DNA from: Pycnococcus provasolii
Lineage: Eukaryota > Chlorophyta > Pseudoscourfieldiophyceae > Pseudoscourfieldiales > Pycnococcaceae
Direction of reading: 5' to 3'
NCBI GenBank assembly: GCA_938743325.2
Contig: OW568898.1
Location: 372,189-436,188, forward strand
Length of the DNA stretch: 64,000 bases
Each line of letters opens with the position of its first letter. The first letter of the stretch is position 1. Position numbers and translations under genes: made by a program. The notes beneath the pieces are model-generated. The model did not search any database. It was given only the letters and a program-made list of their open reading frames with translations, and had not been told where the DNA came from. This document shows, in pieces, positions 9,875 through 19,878 of the stretch.

Positions 9875-10314
9875 AGTATTATTATTGTGTAAGGATATTA
9901 TGTATATGAGCCAAAAAACAAAAAAGCAACCCTTACAAACCCAAATCGTCCATTTTCAAAAACCCTTCCACCCACCGCAAGTCGAAAAACATTGTCTGAA
10001 AATGACGGGCAGGACATGCGCATCATTTTGCAACCTTCACTTTTTCACTTTTTCCAGTTATAGAAATAATGACGTTTTGGGTTGACCAATAGTGAAGTGA
10101 AACATAAAAATGGCGCCGACTTAAAAAGTTCTGTGCCAGCGCGGGATCCCAGAGGGACCTTTTATTTTCTCGACCTATGTATTTTCTCGGAAAAAGTACG
10201 CATTTACTTTACATTGATTCATTCGGACGCCGGAGGCTGAAGGGCGATCCTCCTTTCGAAGGAGAGCTCCACTTCATGCTTCTCCGCGCTTTCCAGCAAC
10301 TTCGCGTAAAGGTG
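9875..10314. other. Convergent 3' intergenic region
   Basis: The 3' ends of the subtilase and of the possible F-box gene meet here. TGTAA, the usual chlorophyte poly(A) signal, occurs at 9888-9892, 14 bp past the subtilase stop. The minus strand stays open in frame for about 34 codons beyond the leftward gene's TGA (see findings). No other gene is seen. Confidence 0.55.
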
Positions 10315-11334
10315 TCATGCGTACACGTCAATTCGCCTGATCTCGTTCACGATGCCTTTGTCAAGGACGTTCCACACAGACGCGTCGCCAACCGCGGCGT
10401 CGCCCCACACTTTCATGCGCTGCGAATGTGTGTCGTTACGACACCTCCACAGTGCGGTACTTCCGAGGCTTCCAAGCGTTTGGATCGCGACGCGCACTTC
10501 GACGTTGCTCGTTGGCAAGTTTCGTAGTTTTCGCGCGTGTTCCCACCATCCTCCGCACTGTGCATCTCGTTTCCGTGCGGCGAACATAACCGCAAGCACG
10601 GCGAGTACGTGCGTGGCACCTTGTTTGTTGTGCAGAAGCGCGCGCACGTCCGCCGGCGCGACGTTCGTTTGTGCGGGCATGGTTCGTTCCGCCGCTTCTG
10701 ACGCGTCGACGAGAGCGCGGTACGTGAGCGACACGCTTTCCGGCGTTTTTTCGTCGACGTTGGACTGGTGCACGTCGAACGCCCTCCACCAGAGTCCAGG
10801 TCGTGTGTCTCCTCCTCCGACACCGACGACGTGTTTGTCGACGACGTCCAGCGCCGCGTCGAACGCGCCGTTGGCTAGTGAGGTTTGCGACGCCGCGAGC
10901 GCGAGGTAGAAGTCTGTCGAAGAGCGAGACAGAGGCGACTGTGTCGTGGGGTACCCATACCACGCCTGCATGACTCTCTCGAACACTTCCAGGCGGGGGG
11001 AAGATGATGATGGTGGTGATGATGATGACGACGACGACGGCAAGGGCTCTTTTAGGTCTTCTTCTTGTTTTTTCGTCGCCATCACCACGACGAGGAACCG
11101 AAGCAAAGCCGCGGGACTTTCCAGGGACGTGAGAATGAAGGCGAGCACGTCGGGGGCGAGACCGAGCAGGAGCGAGGACGAGGATGACGATGACGAGCGC
11201 AAGAGCAAGAGCGAGGATGACGATGACGAGAGCAAGAGCGAGGATGAGGATGGCGAGACATGTGGAGGAGCCTGCATAGTGCAAGACGTAGGCAGAGGCA
11301 ACCCCATGGAAGACGCAGACGCAGACACGGGCAT
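10315..11334 (-). CDS. Possible F-box protein with poly-Ser linkers
   Basis: The 339-residue product runs from an ATG at 11334 to a TGA at 10317-10315. Residues 25-56 are Ser/Leu runs from simple-sequence DNA. They are followed by an F-box-like segment (about 57-82, GLAPDVLAFILTSLES-type, matching the L-P-x-x-h-L-x-x-I-L-x-x-L pattern). A second poly-Ser run sits near residue 100. The remaining 230 residues look globular and alpha-helical (FERVMQAWYGYP, WWEHARKLRNLP). If the F-box is real, it would be a substrate receptor of an SCF ubiquitin ligase. The match is short, so the assignment is tentative and the C-terminal region is unrecognised. The frame continues past the TGA. Confidence 0.6.
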   Translation of the reverse strand: MPVSASASSMGLPLPTSCTMQAPPHVSPSSSSLLLSSSSSSLLLLRSSSSSSSSLLLGLAPDVLAFILTSLESPAALLRFLVVVMATKKQEEDLKEPLPSSSSSSSPPSSSSPRLEVFERVMQAWYGYPTTQSPLSRSSTDFYLALAASQTSLANGAFDAALDVVDKHVVGVGGGDTRPGLWWRAFDVHQSNVDEKTPESVSLTYRALVDASEAAERTMPAQTNVAPADVRALLHNKQGATHVLAVLAVMFAARKRDAQCGGWWEHARKLRNLPTSNVEVRVAIQTLGSLGSTALWRCRNDTHSQRMKVWGDAAVGDASVWNVLDKGIVNEIRRIDVYA

Positions 11335-11713
11335 GCTGCTGACGCGTCAACTTGTGGCGGAAGATACGGCGAACGCGTCTAGGGGGGGGGGGAGGAGCGG
11401 GGCCGGAAGCGCCTTTACCTTATTCGGGGATTGGGGGGATCCGTGCTTGGTTGGTTTTCAAGATTATAGTCTACTGTCTGTAGTTCTTCTTCCCAATTAT
11501 TGGACTCCTTGGGAGTTGGGATCCCGCTTCGGCCTTCGGATTGTCATCGCAGTAGTGATTACGTGATTAGCAGTGGTATTTTAGGTGCCACTGATGATGA
11601 AATTTCGCACAAGATTGATTGGTCAAACGGTTCGTTCGGTCCTCCATCGGTACTCGGTAGGGACGGAGATCAAAGCTAGCTACGGCGGACAAGTATAGAT
11701 GGACGTGTAAATA

Positions 11714-11796
11714 TACCGATATATTATACTTTGGTATATACCGGGTATATACCGGTATATACCGTATGCGTTTTTGGCCATACCGGTATAGTGGAT
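11714..11796. repeat. Palindromic GGTATATACC-type repeats
   Basis: GGTATATACCG-like units recur three to four times with variants. Each unit is its own reverse complement, so the tract can form a hairpin or cruciform. Confidence 0.7.
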
Positions 11797-12156
11797 CTGC
11801 CACTTGGTGAATACCCTAATCCAAACCCCTTAAAAAGCCCGTTATGGGGGGGTGTTTAGGGGTTTGGGTTAGGGTATTAGGTTAGGGTATTGTTTTGTTT
11901 TATCTGTTGTTGATTTCACGTTCCCGTGCCGCCTGCGCCCTGCGATGCGATAGAAGTTGTTCTCCGCTCGGCCCCTCCCCTGGCCCTCCCCCTCTCGGCC
12001 AGTCGGCCTCTGCTACGCCTTTTCCCTTTCCCTTTTCTTTATTCTTCACTCTCGGGTACACGTCAGATGGCGCCAACACCATGAAAATGGTCGGCGGCGG
12101 ATTCGGGGTTTGGATTCGGGTTTAGTCCTAACCCTTTTTTTTCTGAGGAGGGGGTC

Positions 12157-12214
12157 ATGACGAGGTAACGTCATGACGTCGGGGTCATGACCGTCACATG
12201 ACGCGTCATGACCA
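12157..12214. repeat. Clustered GTCATGAC-type palindromes
   Basis: GTCATGAC and its truncated form (g)TCATGAC occur about four times within about 60 bp, alongside GTCACATGACGCG. Such palindromes could be binding sites or a degenerate repeat remnant. Confidence 0.55.
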
Positions 12215-12389
12215 CCCCGAAAATCGTATGACTAGGTAATGTGGCAACTATAGTGAGGGGCAACCCCGCGGGAGAGAGGGAAATGCAACAAGAAGGGATT
12301 GGGGGTTAAGGGTTCAGGGGCCCTCTCAGACACCCATTACCTTGGACAAACTAATGTGCAACTTCATTACTGAAAGAGGGATCTCAACG

Positions 12390-13769
12390 CTATTCGCACT
12401 CTGCCCTTGCGGCAGGTGGGCCGGCATCGTTGCTTGGGAATCCAAGTAACGATGCCTGCATACCTGCCAGCAAGTCGATGCGCTCCTGCTGCGTGCCGCC
12501 GTGAGACTGGTGGTGGTGGTGGTGGTGGTCGTGAGAGCCGTACGATGGCTGCATGTCGTGGTGATTCCCGTGGTGCTGCGGCCAGTGCATGCCGTTGTAG
12601 CCGTGGTGATTCCCATGGTGCTGCGGCCAGTGCATGCCGTGGTGGCTGTGGTGATTCCCGTACGGCTGCTGGTGCATGCCGTGGTGCATGCCGTGGTGAT
12701 TCCCGTGGTGCTGCGGCCAGTGCATCATCGTGAACTCGCGCAGGTGAACCATCTCGTTCTGCGCAGCCGCGAGCTCCGCCGTCAACTGCGTGATGATGTC
12801 GTCCTTCGCTCGCAGCTTGTCGCGCAGGTTGCGAACCTCCTCCTCGCTGTTTGCGAGGTTCAGGTTCAGGCTAGGAGGGCCCATGCCTCCCCCGACGACG
12901 TGCAGCATGTTGCCCAGGTTGTCCATCGCTGCCTGGTGTGCCACTGCACGCGCCTGCATGGCGCCGCCGCCGCCGCCGCCTCCAGGGGCGATCACGCCGC
13001 TCGCGGTGGGCGCGATGACGACTCCACCCATCTGCAGAGGTGTTGCAGACTCGACGGGCTTGCTGTCTGCTCCGCCGCTCGCGACGGTTGCGTAGCTTCG
13101 TGTCGGCACTACGGCTTGATTTTTGTTTCCTGCGGATGCGCTTTTCGTCCCCCCCTTTGCGTTTGACGACTTGGGCGCGCACGGGTGTGCGAGCTGCACG
13201 TGGTAAGCTCCCGACTCTGGGTACCGTTTCCACCGCACGGTGTTTTGGCAGTTTTGGTGCTTCGCGACCCCCGCAAGTTTGCATACGAATCGCTTGCACA
13301 CGCTCTCCTTGCTGTCGTAGACGACCCACTCGCACGCTCCCGTTCGTCGGCACGCCGCCTCCGCCTCGGCTTCGTTCGGGTGTATGCTAATGGTTTGCCA
13401 GTCCTGCCTTTGTCTTGCTTTTTTCGCGCTGTTTGACGTCGTTTGTTGTTGTTTATTGTTTTTCTGCTGCTGCTGCTGCGACCCTGGACTCGTGTACTGC
13501 GTTTCTTCGTTGTTGTTGTTGTTGTTGTAATCTTCGTGCGTTTGGTGCGTGGCAGTCTGCTGCGTGTTGGCGGTTAACGTCGCCGCTGCTGCCGCCGCTG
13601 TTGTTGTTGCTGCTGCCGCTGCTGCTGCTGCTTCCCTTGCATCCTTACCCTCACCCCCACCAGGGGAATCACCCGGGGAACCCGCCTGTACCGTCGTAAT
13701 CTCAAGCTCCACCACAGGCACAGGCACATGAGCCGCAATCTTGCGTTTCTTCGATGACCCGGACGCCAT
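12390..13769 (-). CDS. Zinc-finger-like protein with coiled coil and His-rich repeats, possible DNA-binding factor
   Basis: The 459-residue product has an ATG at 13769. A basic KKRK near the N-terminus could be a nuclear signal. Ala/Thr-, Asn- and Gln-rich homopolymers fill residues 45-115. At about 120-200 a Cys/His segment shows spaced C-x4-C, H-x2-C and a terminal H-P-C (FVCKLAGVAKHQNCQ ... YHVQLAHPC). This resembles the WRKY-GCM1/FLYWCH/MuDR-type zinc-binding fold, in which aromatic strands precede a final H-x-C/H. A coiled coil follows (about 305-345, EEVRNLRDKLRAKDDIITQL), then four to five copies of an MHWPQHHGNHHG-type repeat. The role is inferred as transcription or chromatin factor; the His repeats could bind metal or drive condensation. 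Homopolymers are encoded by simple trinucleotide runs. Confidence 0.7.
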   Translation of the reverse strand: MASGSSKKRKIAAHVPVPVVELEITTVQAGSPGDSPGGGEGKDAREAAAAAAAATTTAAAAAATLTANTQQTATHQTHEDYNNNNNNEETQYTSPGSQQQQQKNNKQQQTTSNSAKKARQRQDWQTISIHPNEAEAEAACRRTGACEWVVYDSKESVCKRFVCKLAGVAKHQNCQNTVRWKRYPESGAYHVQLAHPCAPKSSNAKGGTKSASAGNKNQAVVPTRSYATVASGGADSKPVESATPLQMGGVVIAPTASGVIAPGGGGGGGAMQARAVAHQAAMDNLGNMLHVVGGGMGPPSLNLNLANSEEEVRNLRDKLRAKDDIITQLTAELAAAQNEMVHLREFTMMHWPQHHGNHHGMHHGMHQQPYGNHHSHHGMHWPQHHGNHHGYNGMHWPQHHGNHHDMQPSYGSHDHHHHHHQSHGGTQQERIDLLAGMQASLLGFPSNDAGPPAARAECE

Positions 13770-14361
13770 GATATGATATGGAGCCCTTGTAATACAATAC
13801 GAATCACACAGAACAGACTTGGAAATGATTCGTATCTTTGGCTTTTCCAGGTGGCTTTTCTTTCCTCACGCGACTGCCTCTTTGATTTTTGCTTGGACTG
13901 TCTTTGGGCTTGCTTGTGCTTGGGGATCCTTCCAAGGTCCACCGACCCTTCGACTTCGAGCTTCGAGCTTTGGCTTGGGACTCTATGAGTAGAGGCTTGT
14001 GCTTGGGAGTTGGGTGGGACCCACGAAACATCTGCTTGGGAAAAATGCAATCATTTCGGGGTTTTGATGTTCATTTTCAGTTCGGGGTTAGGTTTCGGGG
14101 TTAAGGGCTCCTACCCCGGGTCCTCTTGCTCTTGCTCTTGCTCTTGCTCTTGAGAAGTTTTCCGACGCCAAGAATTTCATGTTCACTCGGGCAGAGCCCA
14201 GAATAATAGAATGCATGGCGGTCTCTTCATTCATGCAAATAAATCAATGATTTCACAGATGTTGGTTTCGGCTCACCTGGCCGTATAATGGGCTCGTTTG
14301 ATGTTTCGTGCGGTTTTGTGTGATCTGTGAGCTTTATTTACTCTGAATCTATATTAATAGC
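13770..14361. promoter_or_regulatory. Divergent intergenic region
   Basis: About 590 bp separate the starts of the zinc-finger-like gene (leftward) and the Cys-rich lectin-like gene (rightward). It holds a CTCTTG hexamer microsatellite at 14121-14153 and GGGGTTAGG-type motifs near 14080-14105. No gene is seen. Confidence 0.55.
14121..14153 (+). repeat. CTCTTG hexanucleotide microsatellite
   Basis: Five consecutive CTCTTG units lie in the divergent intergenic region. Confidence 0.9.
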
Positions 14362-17300
14362 ATGTCGATGGCCGACATGCAAGGACCGTATGATAATGTT
14401 GTTCCTACCTTTAGAAGAACTCGAACTCGAACGACTCAGAAGAAGAAGAAGAAGAACATATTCAAAGAAGAAACCATGATGATTGCTTTTATGACGTTTA
14501 GTTTCTTAACAGCAGCTTTGTCATTTTTTTTCTCAACGACTTCTTCTTCTTCACCTTTAAGACCTCTGTATGGGGGTGGTTCTTCATCTTCCAACGGTTT
14601 CTTCGCTCTTGCGCAGTCAGTTCCGGATAGTTCCGGAGCACCTGGTGGTGGTGGAGCTTTCACTTCATCGTCATCGTCATCGTCATCGTCAACCTCCTCC
14701 TTGCACTTCACACCCTCAACATCCCCCTCCTCCTCCTCAAGTGGTGACAACGACGTGATTATGATTTACGCCGCAGAAGCGTACTCGTACTCGCAAATGC
14801 GTGATTCGTGCAACGTGTGCAACGGAGACAACTCAACCTGCCTCGGATGCGACGGAAGTCCCAACTCAGGGTTCTTCGACGACGCGTGCGGAATCTGCCT
14901 CGAACCGTCAAACCCGCTCTTCAACCAGAGCTGCGTCGACTGCGCGGGTGTGCCGAACGGCCTCTCAACGACAGACGTGTGTGGACTCTGCCTAGAGCCG
15001 ACAGACCCGAAGTTTGACGTCAGCTGCGTCGGGTGCGACGGCGAACCGTTCAGCGGAAAGGAATTCGACGACTGCGGAATATGCGACGGGCCGGGGTGCG
15101 TGGGAGTCTCAGGGAACGTACTCAGCGCGGAGACGCGGTCGCCGTGCTGCGACTGCAAGGGAACGGCGCACGGAAACGCCATCATCAACTTCTGCTGCGA
15201 TTGCGTCGACTACGTGGGCGGAAACCAAAATCCGTACTACGCACCCGGGTCGGCACCACCCATCAATCAAACGGTTGCTCTCAACCTGTACGACCAAGCC
15301 GCGCAGGCGTACGCGCGCGCCGTCGAGTACCTCACCGACGTGCAGGTGCTGTCCGCGAACACGCTCCAGTTCGATGCGGACACGCGCATCACGGAAATGT
15401 TCAACGCCGTCGCAAATTCACTCTTGGAAGCGCTGGAAAAACTCTCGCATCCATCCGCCGACGACGACGGGAAGTGCTGGAGTGACTGGTTTGGGGAAAG
15501 GAACGACACATTTTTTGTGCCGCCGCGCGACGTCTGCGGCATATGCGGCGGAGACAACAGCACGTGCGTGGGATGTGACGGAGAGACGCCCGTGGGATTT
15601 GGCGGACTCGTGTACGACGACTGCGGCATATGCGGCGGCCTCAACCGACTTGTGGACGTGTGCGGCGTGTGCGGTGGAGACAACAGCACGTGCCGTGGCT
15701 GCGACGGCATTCCCAACTCGGGAAAGGTGTTCGACGCGTGCTACGGCAGCGACGATCCGCGCATGCTCACCATAGAACGCGTGCTGGCGCTGCGCGAGGC
15801 GTACAATCCCAACGACCCTCTTCTCGAAGAGCCGCCGGGAGACGACTGGTTTGGCATGGTGTCAAGCGGATGCTCCGATCCCGCCGCTTTCCGCGCCGCG
15901 TGCGACGCCGGGGAGGGTGGGTGCTGCGGCTGCGATGGAGTTCCCAACTCAGGCAAGCAACGCGATGCGTGTGACGTCTGCCGCGATCTGTCCGACATTG
16001 ACATGGGACTGTGGAACATCACGTGCAACGGATGTGACGGCGTCGCCAACTCCGGGCTCGTGTACGACGTGTGCTGCGACTGCGATGGAAATGCCACCAC
16101 CGCCGATGCGTGCTTTCAAGACCTCTTCCAAGGCGACGACTCGCCGTTCTTTTACTACGACGAGGCGAACAACGTCACCTACAAATCCATGAAGGATGCT
16201 CAGATACGCGCGCCGTCGGTGTGGAAGAACATGCTCGCCGCCAATCGCACCGCATTGTGGAACGAACGATTCGACGCGTGCGGCGAGTGCCTTGGATGGG
16301 GATACGAGAACAGCACGTGCGCTGGATGCGACGGCGTTCCGTTCTCGATGAAGCTCGACGACCCGTGCGGTGTATGCGACGGAAACTGCTCGAGCTGTGC
16401 CGCTGGCGAGGTGTTTGAGAACGCAACCGTCAGGTACACGCTGCAAACTCTGGGATTTGGCGTGCTGCCATCGCACCAGGCGCATCAGAGCGGTGGATGC
16501 ATGCCCGTCGTGATCGCGGACGCGATCGAAGACGCGACAGGCGTGGCGCTCGAAGAACAGCCGTGGAATGCCCTGGTCTGCACAATTCGAGAGTGCTGGC
16601 ATCCCGCCGTGCGCTGTTCGCCGGACGTGTACTTCCCGCAGAACAGGCCAGGCGCTGACACGTTCGTGGGCACCGGCGACACCGTTTGCATGGGATGGAC
16701 GCCTCCACCTCCACCACCCGGACCGCTCGACCGACTCGAATGGTATGTCGTGAAATTTGGAACCGAGTGGGGGCCTTACACGCTTCGCGACATGCAGCGC
16801 GGGTACTACGACGCGCTCAATCCAACGCAGTCCAACGTCGTCGTGCGGCTCCCTCTCGAGCCGGAGACGGTGGTTGCCCACGTGTCGTACGAGGTGGTGG
16901 AACGTGGATTTCAGTACGGGCGCACGTCACGCGACCCGGAGCGTGCTGGGGCGCTTGCAGAGCTGTTCGGGCGCATTTTCCCGGATCTGACCGCGGCAAC
17001 GTTCTCAGCTGACAGTGACAATAAGATGAAGACGAAGCAGTCCGAAACGGAAGTACTGTACGGGAGGTATCGCACGCTCGCCGACATGCCAGGACTCGAG
17101 AGGTACGCCTATCCGTACTGCACGTCAGCAAGTCATCGCATGATTGGCGACCCAGAGGGTGTCGCCGACACGGTTCTCTGGTCACTGCTGATGGCTGACA
17201 AGCTGTCGCCAGAAATGTACACCGAGTACTACTATGGCAACGGCACTACCGACGACGAGATTGTCGACGACAGCGACGACTTCGTCAGCGAGGCTGACCG

Positions 17301-19878
17301 CCTCCTCGAGCGCCTGAATCTCACGGACGACAGCGCAGTCGCAGGGATAAATGCGACGACGAACACGACGAACGCGACGAACGCGACGAACGCGACCGAC
17401 GCAGATGCGACCGTGGAGTTGAGCGAGATGCAGCGCCTGTACATTACGAACGTGCATCGGCGCCATGGGAAGGTGACGGATGTGAATCCCAAAGGTCTGC
17501 TCGTCAACTACAATGTCACCAACCTGAACGGCACGGAGGACGAATTGTGGAATCCGTCGAAAGAACGGATTGTGGACAATGCCACAGAGTGGCTTGATGA
17601 GGACTGTCTCTGCAGCTCGCAGTGGTACTACCAGGAAAGCATATCCGACTTTAATGGCAAGGGAGTCTTCTCCGGCCCCGTCGAGCCAACGTGCTTTCGC
17701 GACTGGACGCCGTGGCGTCAGCACGGCGTCGATGCAGACTACCTCATTGGCTACGCGCGCTTCGCATCCACCGCGACCGGAGACGTCATCATAGCAAAAG
17801 ATGGAAGATTGAGTCTCGCGGATGGCACGAGATCCACGCGAGATTCTGCCGCACTATCATTGGTCAACGCGAGCGAGGTGTCAATGTCAAGAGGAGGGGT
17901 TATACTTGGCGCGTATGCGTCCATCGTGCCCCATCCCGGCGGCGGTACTATGCTCACGATTACGGGTGGAACGCAGTACGATGGATCACGGTATCCAGCG
18001 CAAGTGGAAGATCTGCCGCTGTCGGCGTACTACGTCCGTTCGAGCTCTCGCAGTCTCGATGTGCTGCACAGCTGGAGCAATGCTGTGGGTGGGCACACGC
18101 ATCAAGACTACGGCGGCGACATGACGCGACGAGGCCCGTGGCAGATTGGGATGCACGGGAACCTCGCGCTCTCGACGATCCGAACCGAACGCCCGGATCC
18201 TACGACTGATCGGTGCTACGCATCCTTTCGTGCGACCATACCTGCGCGAAATTCCGTCGGCGCTGTTTTCGCACCAGAGCTCGTGCAAGTTGTACCCGCG
18301 AAGGATTCTGAGCCAGGTGTGAAGGTGAGCTGGTGGTTTAACGCCACGGTGCGAGTTTCCGAACGTGGCGTTTCCTGCACCGAAACGAGTACGGTAAGGA
18401 GAAGTGGTACGGAGGAATCGCGGGGAAATGTGCAGCAGCGATGCGTGCCTGCTCTGGGTGACGGGTACGCATTAGTTCTTTACGATGCTGGCGTGGCACC
18501 TGAGCTGCTTGAGACGCACATTCGAAGCATGTACGTGCCTCCACCTACCGACGATGACGATGACGACGACTTTGTGGGACCCAAGCCACCACCATCAATG
18601 AGTGCGCCGGGATCGAGCAGTGCGAGTTCGCCGGTGGAAGTTGAACTTCCATTCGACGCAGTTCTGCCTCCGAGATATGGGGATCTCCCAACACCTCGCG
18701 AGAAGCAGCGTGAACGGCTGAGGTCCGTGCGGAAGTTTGGCTACGCTGGACTCCCCCACAGCTTGTCAATTGAGCTGGATCCAAAGCCTGCGGGCTCGGA
18801 AGGGGAACCGGGATCGTCTCACGTGAGCGTGCAGACTCGATACAATAAACCGAACGACCCACATTATGCCTACCGCGTAGGCTCGACGGAAGGCACGACC
18901 CCACGAGTGGCAGAACCACCCGCGAGCGTAGCCGGCATAAAGGGAGTGGACGACTCGGGCGATGCATCGTCGAATCGCGACGCGAACATTGCCGAATCAC
19001 CCGCACTCCTCGGTCCAGATCTCGCCGAGCCTGCGAGACGTCTGCCCGACGTCTTCGACATGGCGGATCACACCATCTCTGTGAGGTACATCCCCGCGCC
19101 GAGTGAGATGGCGGCTGTCTCGGCGACTCGTGCACGACTTGCGCCGAAGAGATACTATTCCAAAGAAGCTCGCGAAGATTCATTTCGCCCGAGCCCGCCG
19201 CCTCCTGCCAGCGGTGCTGCTGCAGCCGCAGGCCCACCGCCGTTTCCAAGCCTTCCACTGCTCATGTCGGTGGCGGAAAGTCGCGCACGCAATCCCAGTG
19301 ACGGCATTGATGACGATCTCGAGCACAAGCGTGCGTACGCTGAACACTGGCGGGCGGAGGCGCGCAAGATGCGCGCCAATGGAGTCAACTACGACTCGCT
19401 TCGTCGCCCGATACATGCGCCGGAAGAAACGTTCGTCGCGAAGACGAGCTTCGATCTTGATGGAATGGCAAATTTGGCGGACGATGTGAAGAAGCAGGCT
19501 CTCGACGACGCCTACACGACGCGCGAGTCTATTGGCATCAATGCGACGAACGCGACCACGGAAGCGGATCAGTCTGTTGATGGAGCGAAGAGAAATCCGG
19601 CAGAAGTGAAAGCTGAGCTCCCAAGTGCGTGGGATGTGTACCGAGCGGGTGGCAAGAGTGTTCAGTCGGTAGATCCACCTGGCCGCCTCGAGATTTACAT
19701 TGACAATCCTCACGTTCCAACCCTTGTCGTTCCGATTCGGCTTGCCGACGTGCTTCGTGCCGACAACGTGAATGGCACAGTGGCTGTTGGAATCACGTCA
19801 TCAAACGGTGACAGAGGGTGGATGATGACTGACGTGATCGAATTTCACTTCGAAAATCACGTCGAAACATCGCCGTAA
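14362..19878 (+). CDS. Large secreted Cys-rich repeat protein with a probable split legume-type lectin module
   Basis: The open frame encodes 1,838 residues. The first ATG is at 14362; an in-frame ATG at 14476 (residue 39) has a better context and starts directly on a hydrophobic signal sequence, so it may be the true start. Residues about 150-690 hold some nine copies of a Cys-rich module such as CGICGGDNSTCVGCDG and its degenerate forms (CGLCLEPTDP, CDVCRDLSD), a repeat common in algal and protist extracellular proteins. A second half follows with many N-glycosylation sites, including NATNATNATNAT-like runs. The segment at about 1120-1280 and the last 60 residues (RLEIYIDNPHVPTLVVPIRL, then GITSS) resemble the strands of L-type (legume) lectins, separated by a long insert. 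It is probably a wall or surface glycan-binding protein; no C-terminal TM helix is seen. Confidence 0.85.
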   Translation: MSMADMQGPYDNVVPTFRRTRTRTTQKKKKKNIFKEETMMIAFMTFSFLTAALSFFFSTTSSSSPLRPLYGGGSSSSNGFFALAQSVPDSSGAPGGGGAFTSSSSSSSSSTSSLHFTPSTSPSSSSSGDNDVIMIYAAEAYSYSQMRDSCNVCNGDNSTCLGCDGSPNSGFFDDACGICLEPSNPLFNQSCVDCAGVPNGLSTTDVCGLCLEPTDPKFDVSCVGCDGEPFSGKEFDDCGICDGPGCVGVSGNVLSAETRSPCCDCKGTAHGNAIINFCCDCVDYVGGNQNPYYAPGSAPPINQTVALNLYDQAAQAYARAVEYLTDVQVLSANTLQFDADTRITEMFNAVANSLLEALEKLSHPSADDDGKCWSDWFGERNDTFFVPPRDVCGICGGDNSTCVGCDGETPVGFGGLVYDDCGICGGLNRLVDVCGVCGGDNSTCRGCDGIPNSGKVFDACYGSDDPRMLTIERVLALREAYNPNDPLLEEPPGDDWFGMVSSGCSDPAAFRAACDAGEGGCCGCDGVPNSGKQRDACDVCRDLSDIDMGLWNITCNGCDGVANSGLVYDVCCDCDGNATTADACFQDLFQGDDSPFFYYDEANNVTYKSMKDAQIRAPSVWKNMLAANRTALWNERFDACGECLGWGYENSTCAGCDGVPFSMKLDDPCGVCDGNCSSCAAGEVFENATVRYTLQTLGFGVLPSHQAHQSGGCMPVVIADAIEDATGVALEEQPWNALVCTIRECWHPAVRCSPDVYFPQNRPGADTFVGTGDTVCMGWTPPPPPPGPLDRLEWYVVKFGTEWGPYTLRDMQRGYYDALNPTQSNVVVRLPLEPETVVAHVSYEVVERGFQYGRTSRDPERAGALAELFGRIFPDLTAATFSADSDNKMKTKQSETEVLYGRYRTLADMPGLERYAYPYCTSASHRMIGDPEGVADTVLWSLLMADKLSPEMYTEYYYGNGTTDDEIVDDSDDFVSEADRLLERLNLTDDSAVAGINATTNTTNATNATNATDADATVELSEMQRLYITNVHRRHGKVTDVNPKGLLVNYNVTNLNGTEDELWNPSKERIVDNATEWLDEDCLCSSQWYYQESISDFNGKGVFSGPVEPTCFRDWTPWRQHGVDADYLIGYARFASTATGDVIIAKDGRLSLADGTRSTRDSAALSLVNASEVSMSRGGVILGAYASIVPHPGGGTMLTITGGTQYDGSRYPAQVEDLPLSAYYVRSSSRSLDVLHSWSNAVGGHTHQDYGGDMTRRGPWQIGMHGNLALSTIRTERPDPTTDRCYASFRATIPARNSVGAVFAPELVQVVPAKDSEPGVKVSWWFNATVRVSERGVSCTETSTVRRSGTEESRGNVQQRCVPALGDGYALVLYDAGVAPELLETHIRSMYVPPPTDDDDDDDFVGPKPPPSMSAPGSSSASSPVEVELPFDAVLPPRYGDLPTPREKQRERLRSVRKFGYAGLPHSLSIELDPKPAGSEGEPGSSHVSVQTRYNKPNDPHYAYRVGSTEGTTPRVAEPPASVAGIKGVDDSGDASSNRDANIAESPALLGPDLAEPARRLPDVFDMADHTISVRYIPAPSEMAAVSATRARLAPKRYYSKEAREDSFRPSPPPPASGAAAAAGPPPFPSLPLLMSVAESRARNPSDGIDDDLEHKRAYAEHWRAEARKMRANGVNYDSLRRPIHAPEETFVAKTSFDLDGMANLADDVKKQALDDAYTTRESIGINATNATTEADQSVDGAKRNPAEVKAELPSAWDVYRAGGKSVQSVDPPGRLEIYIDNPHVPTLVVPIRLADVLRADNVNGTVAVGITSSNGDRGWMMTDVIEFHFENHVETSP

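Larger units (their letters stand above)
11335..12389. other. Intergenic region with AT-rich palindromic and TCATGAC repeats
   Basis: The region contains a G9 run near 11385, palindromic TATACC/GGTATA repeats at 11714-11796, degenerate TTAGGG motifs near 11862-11900, and repeated GTCATGAC-type motifs at 12157-12214. Its short open frames have no coding features. Confidence 0.55.
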
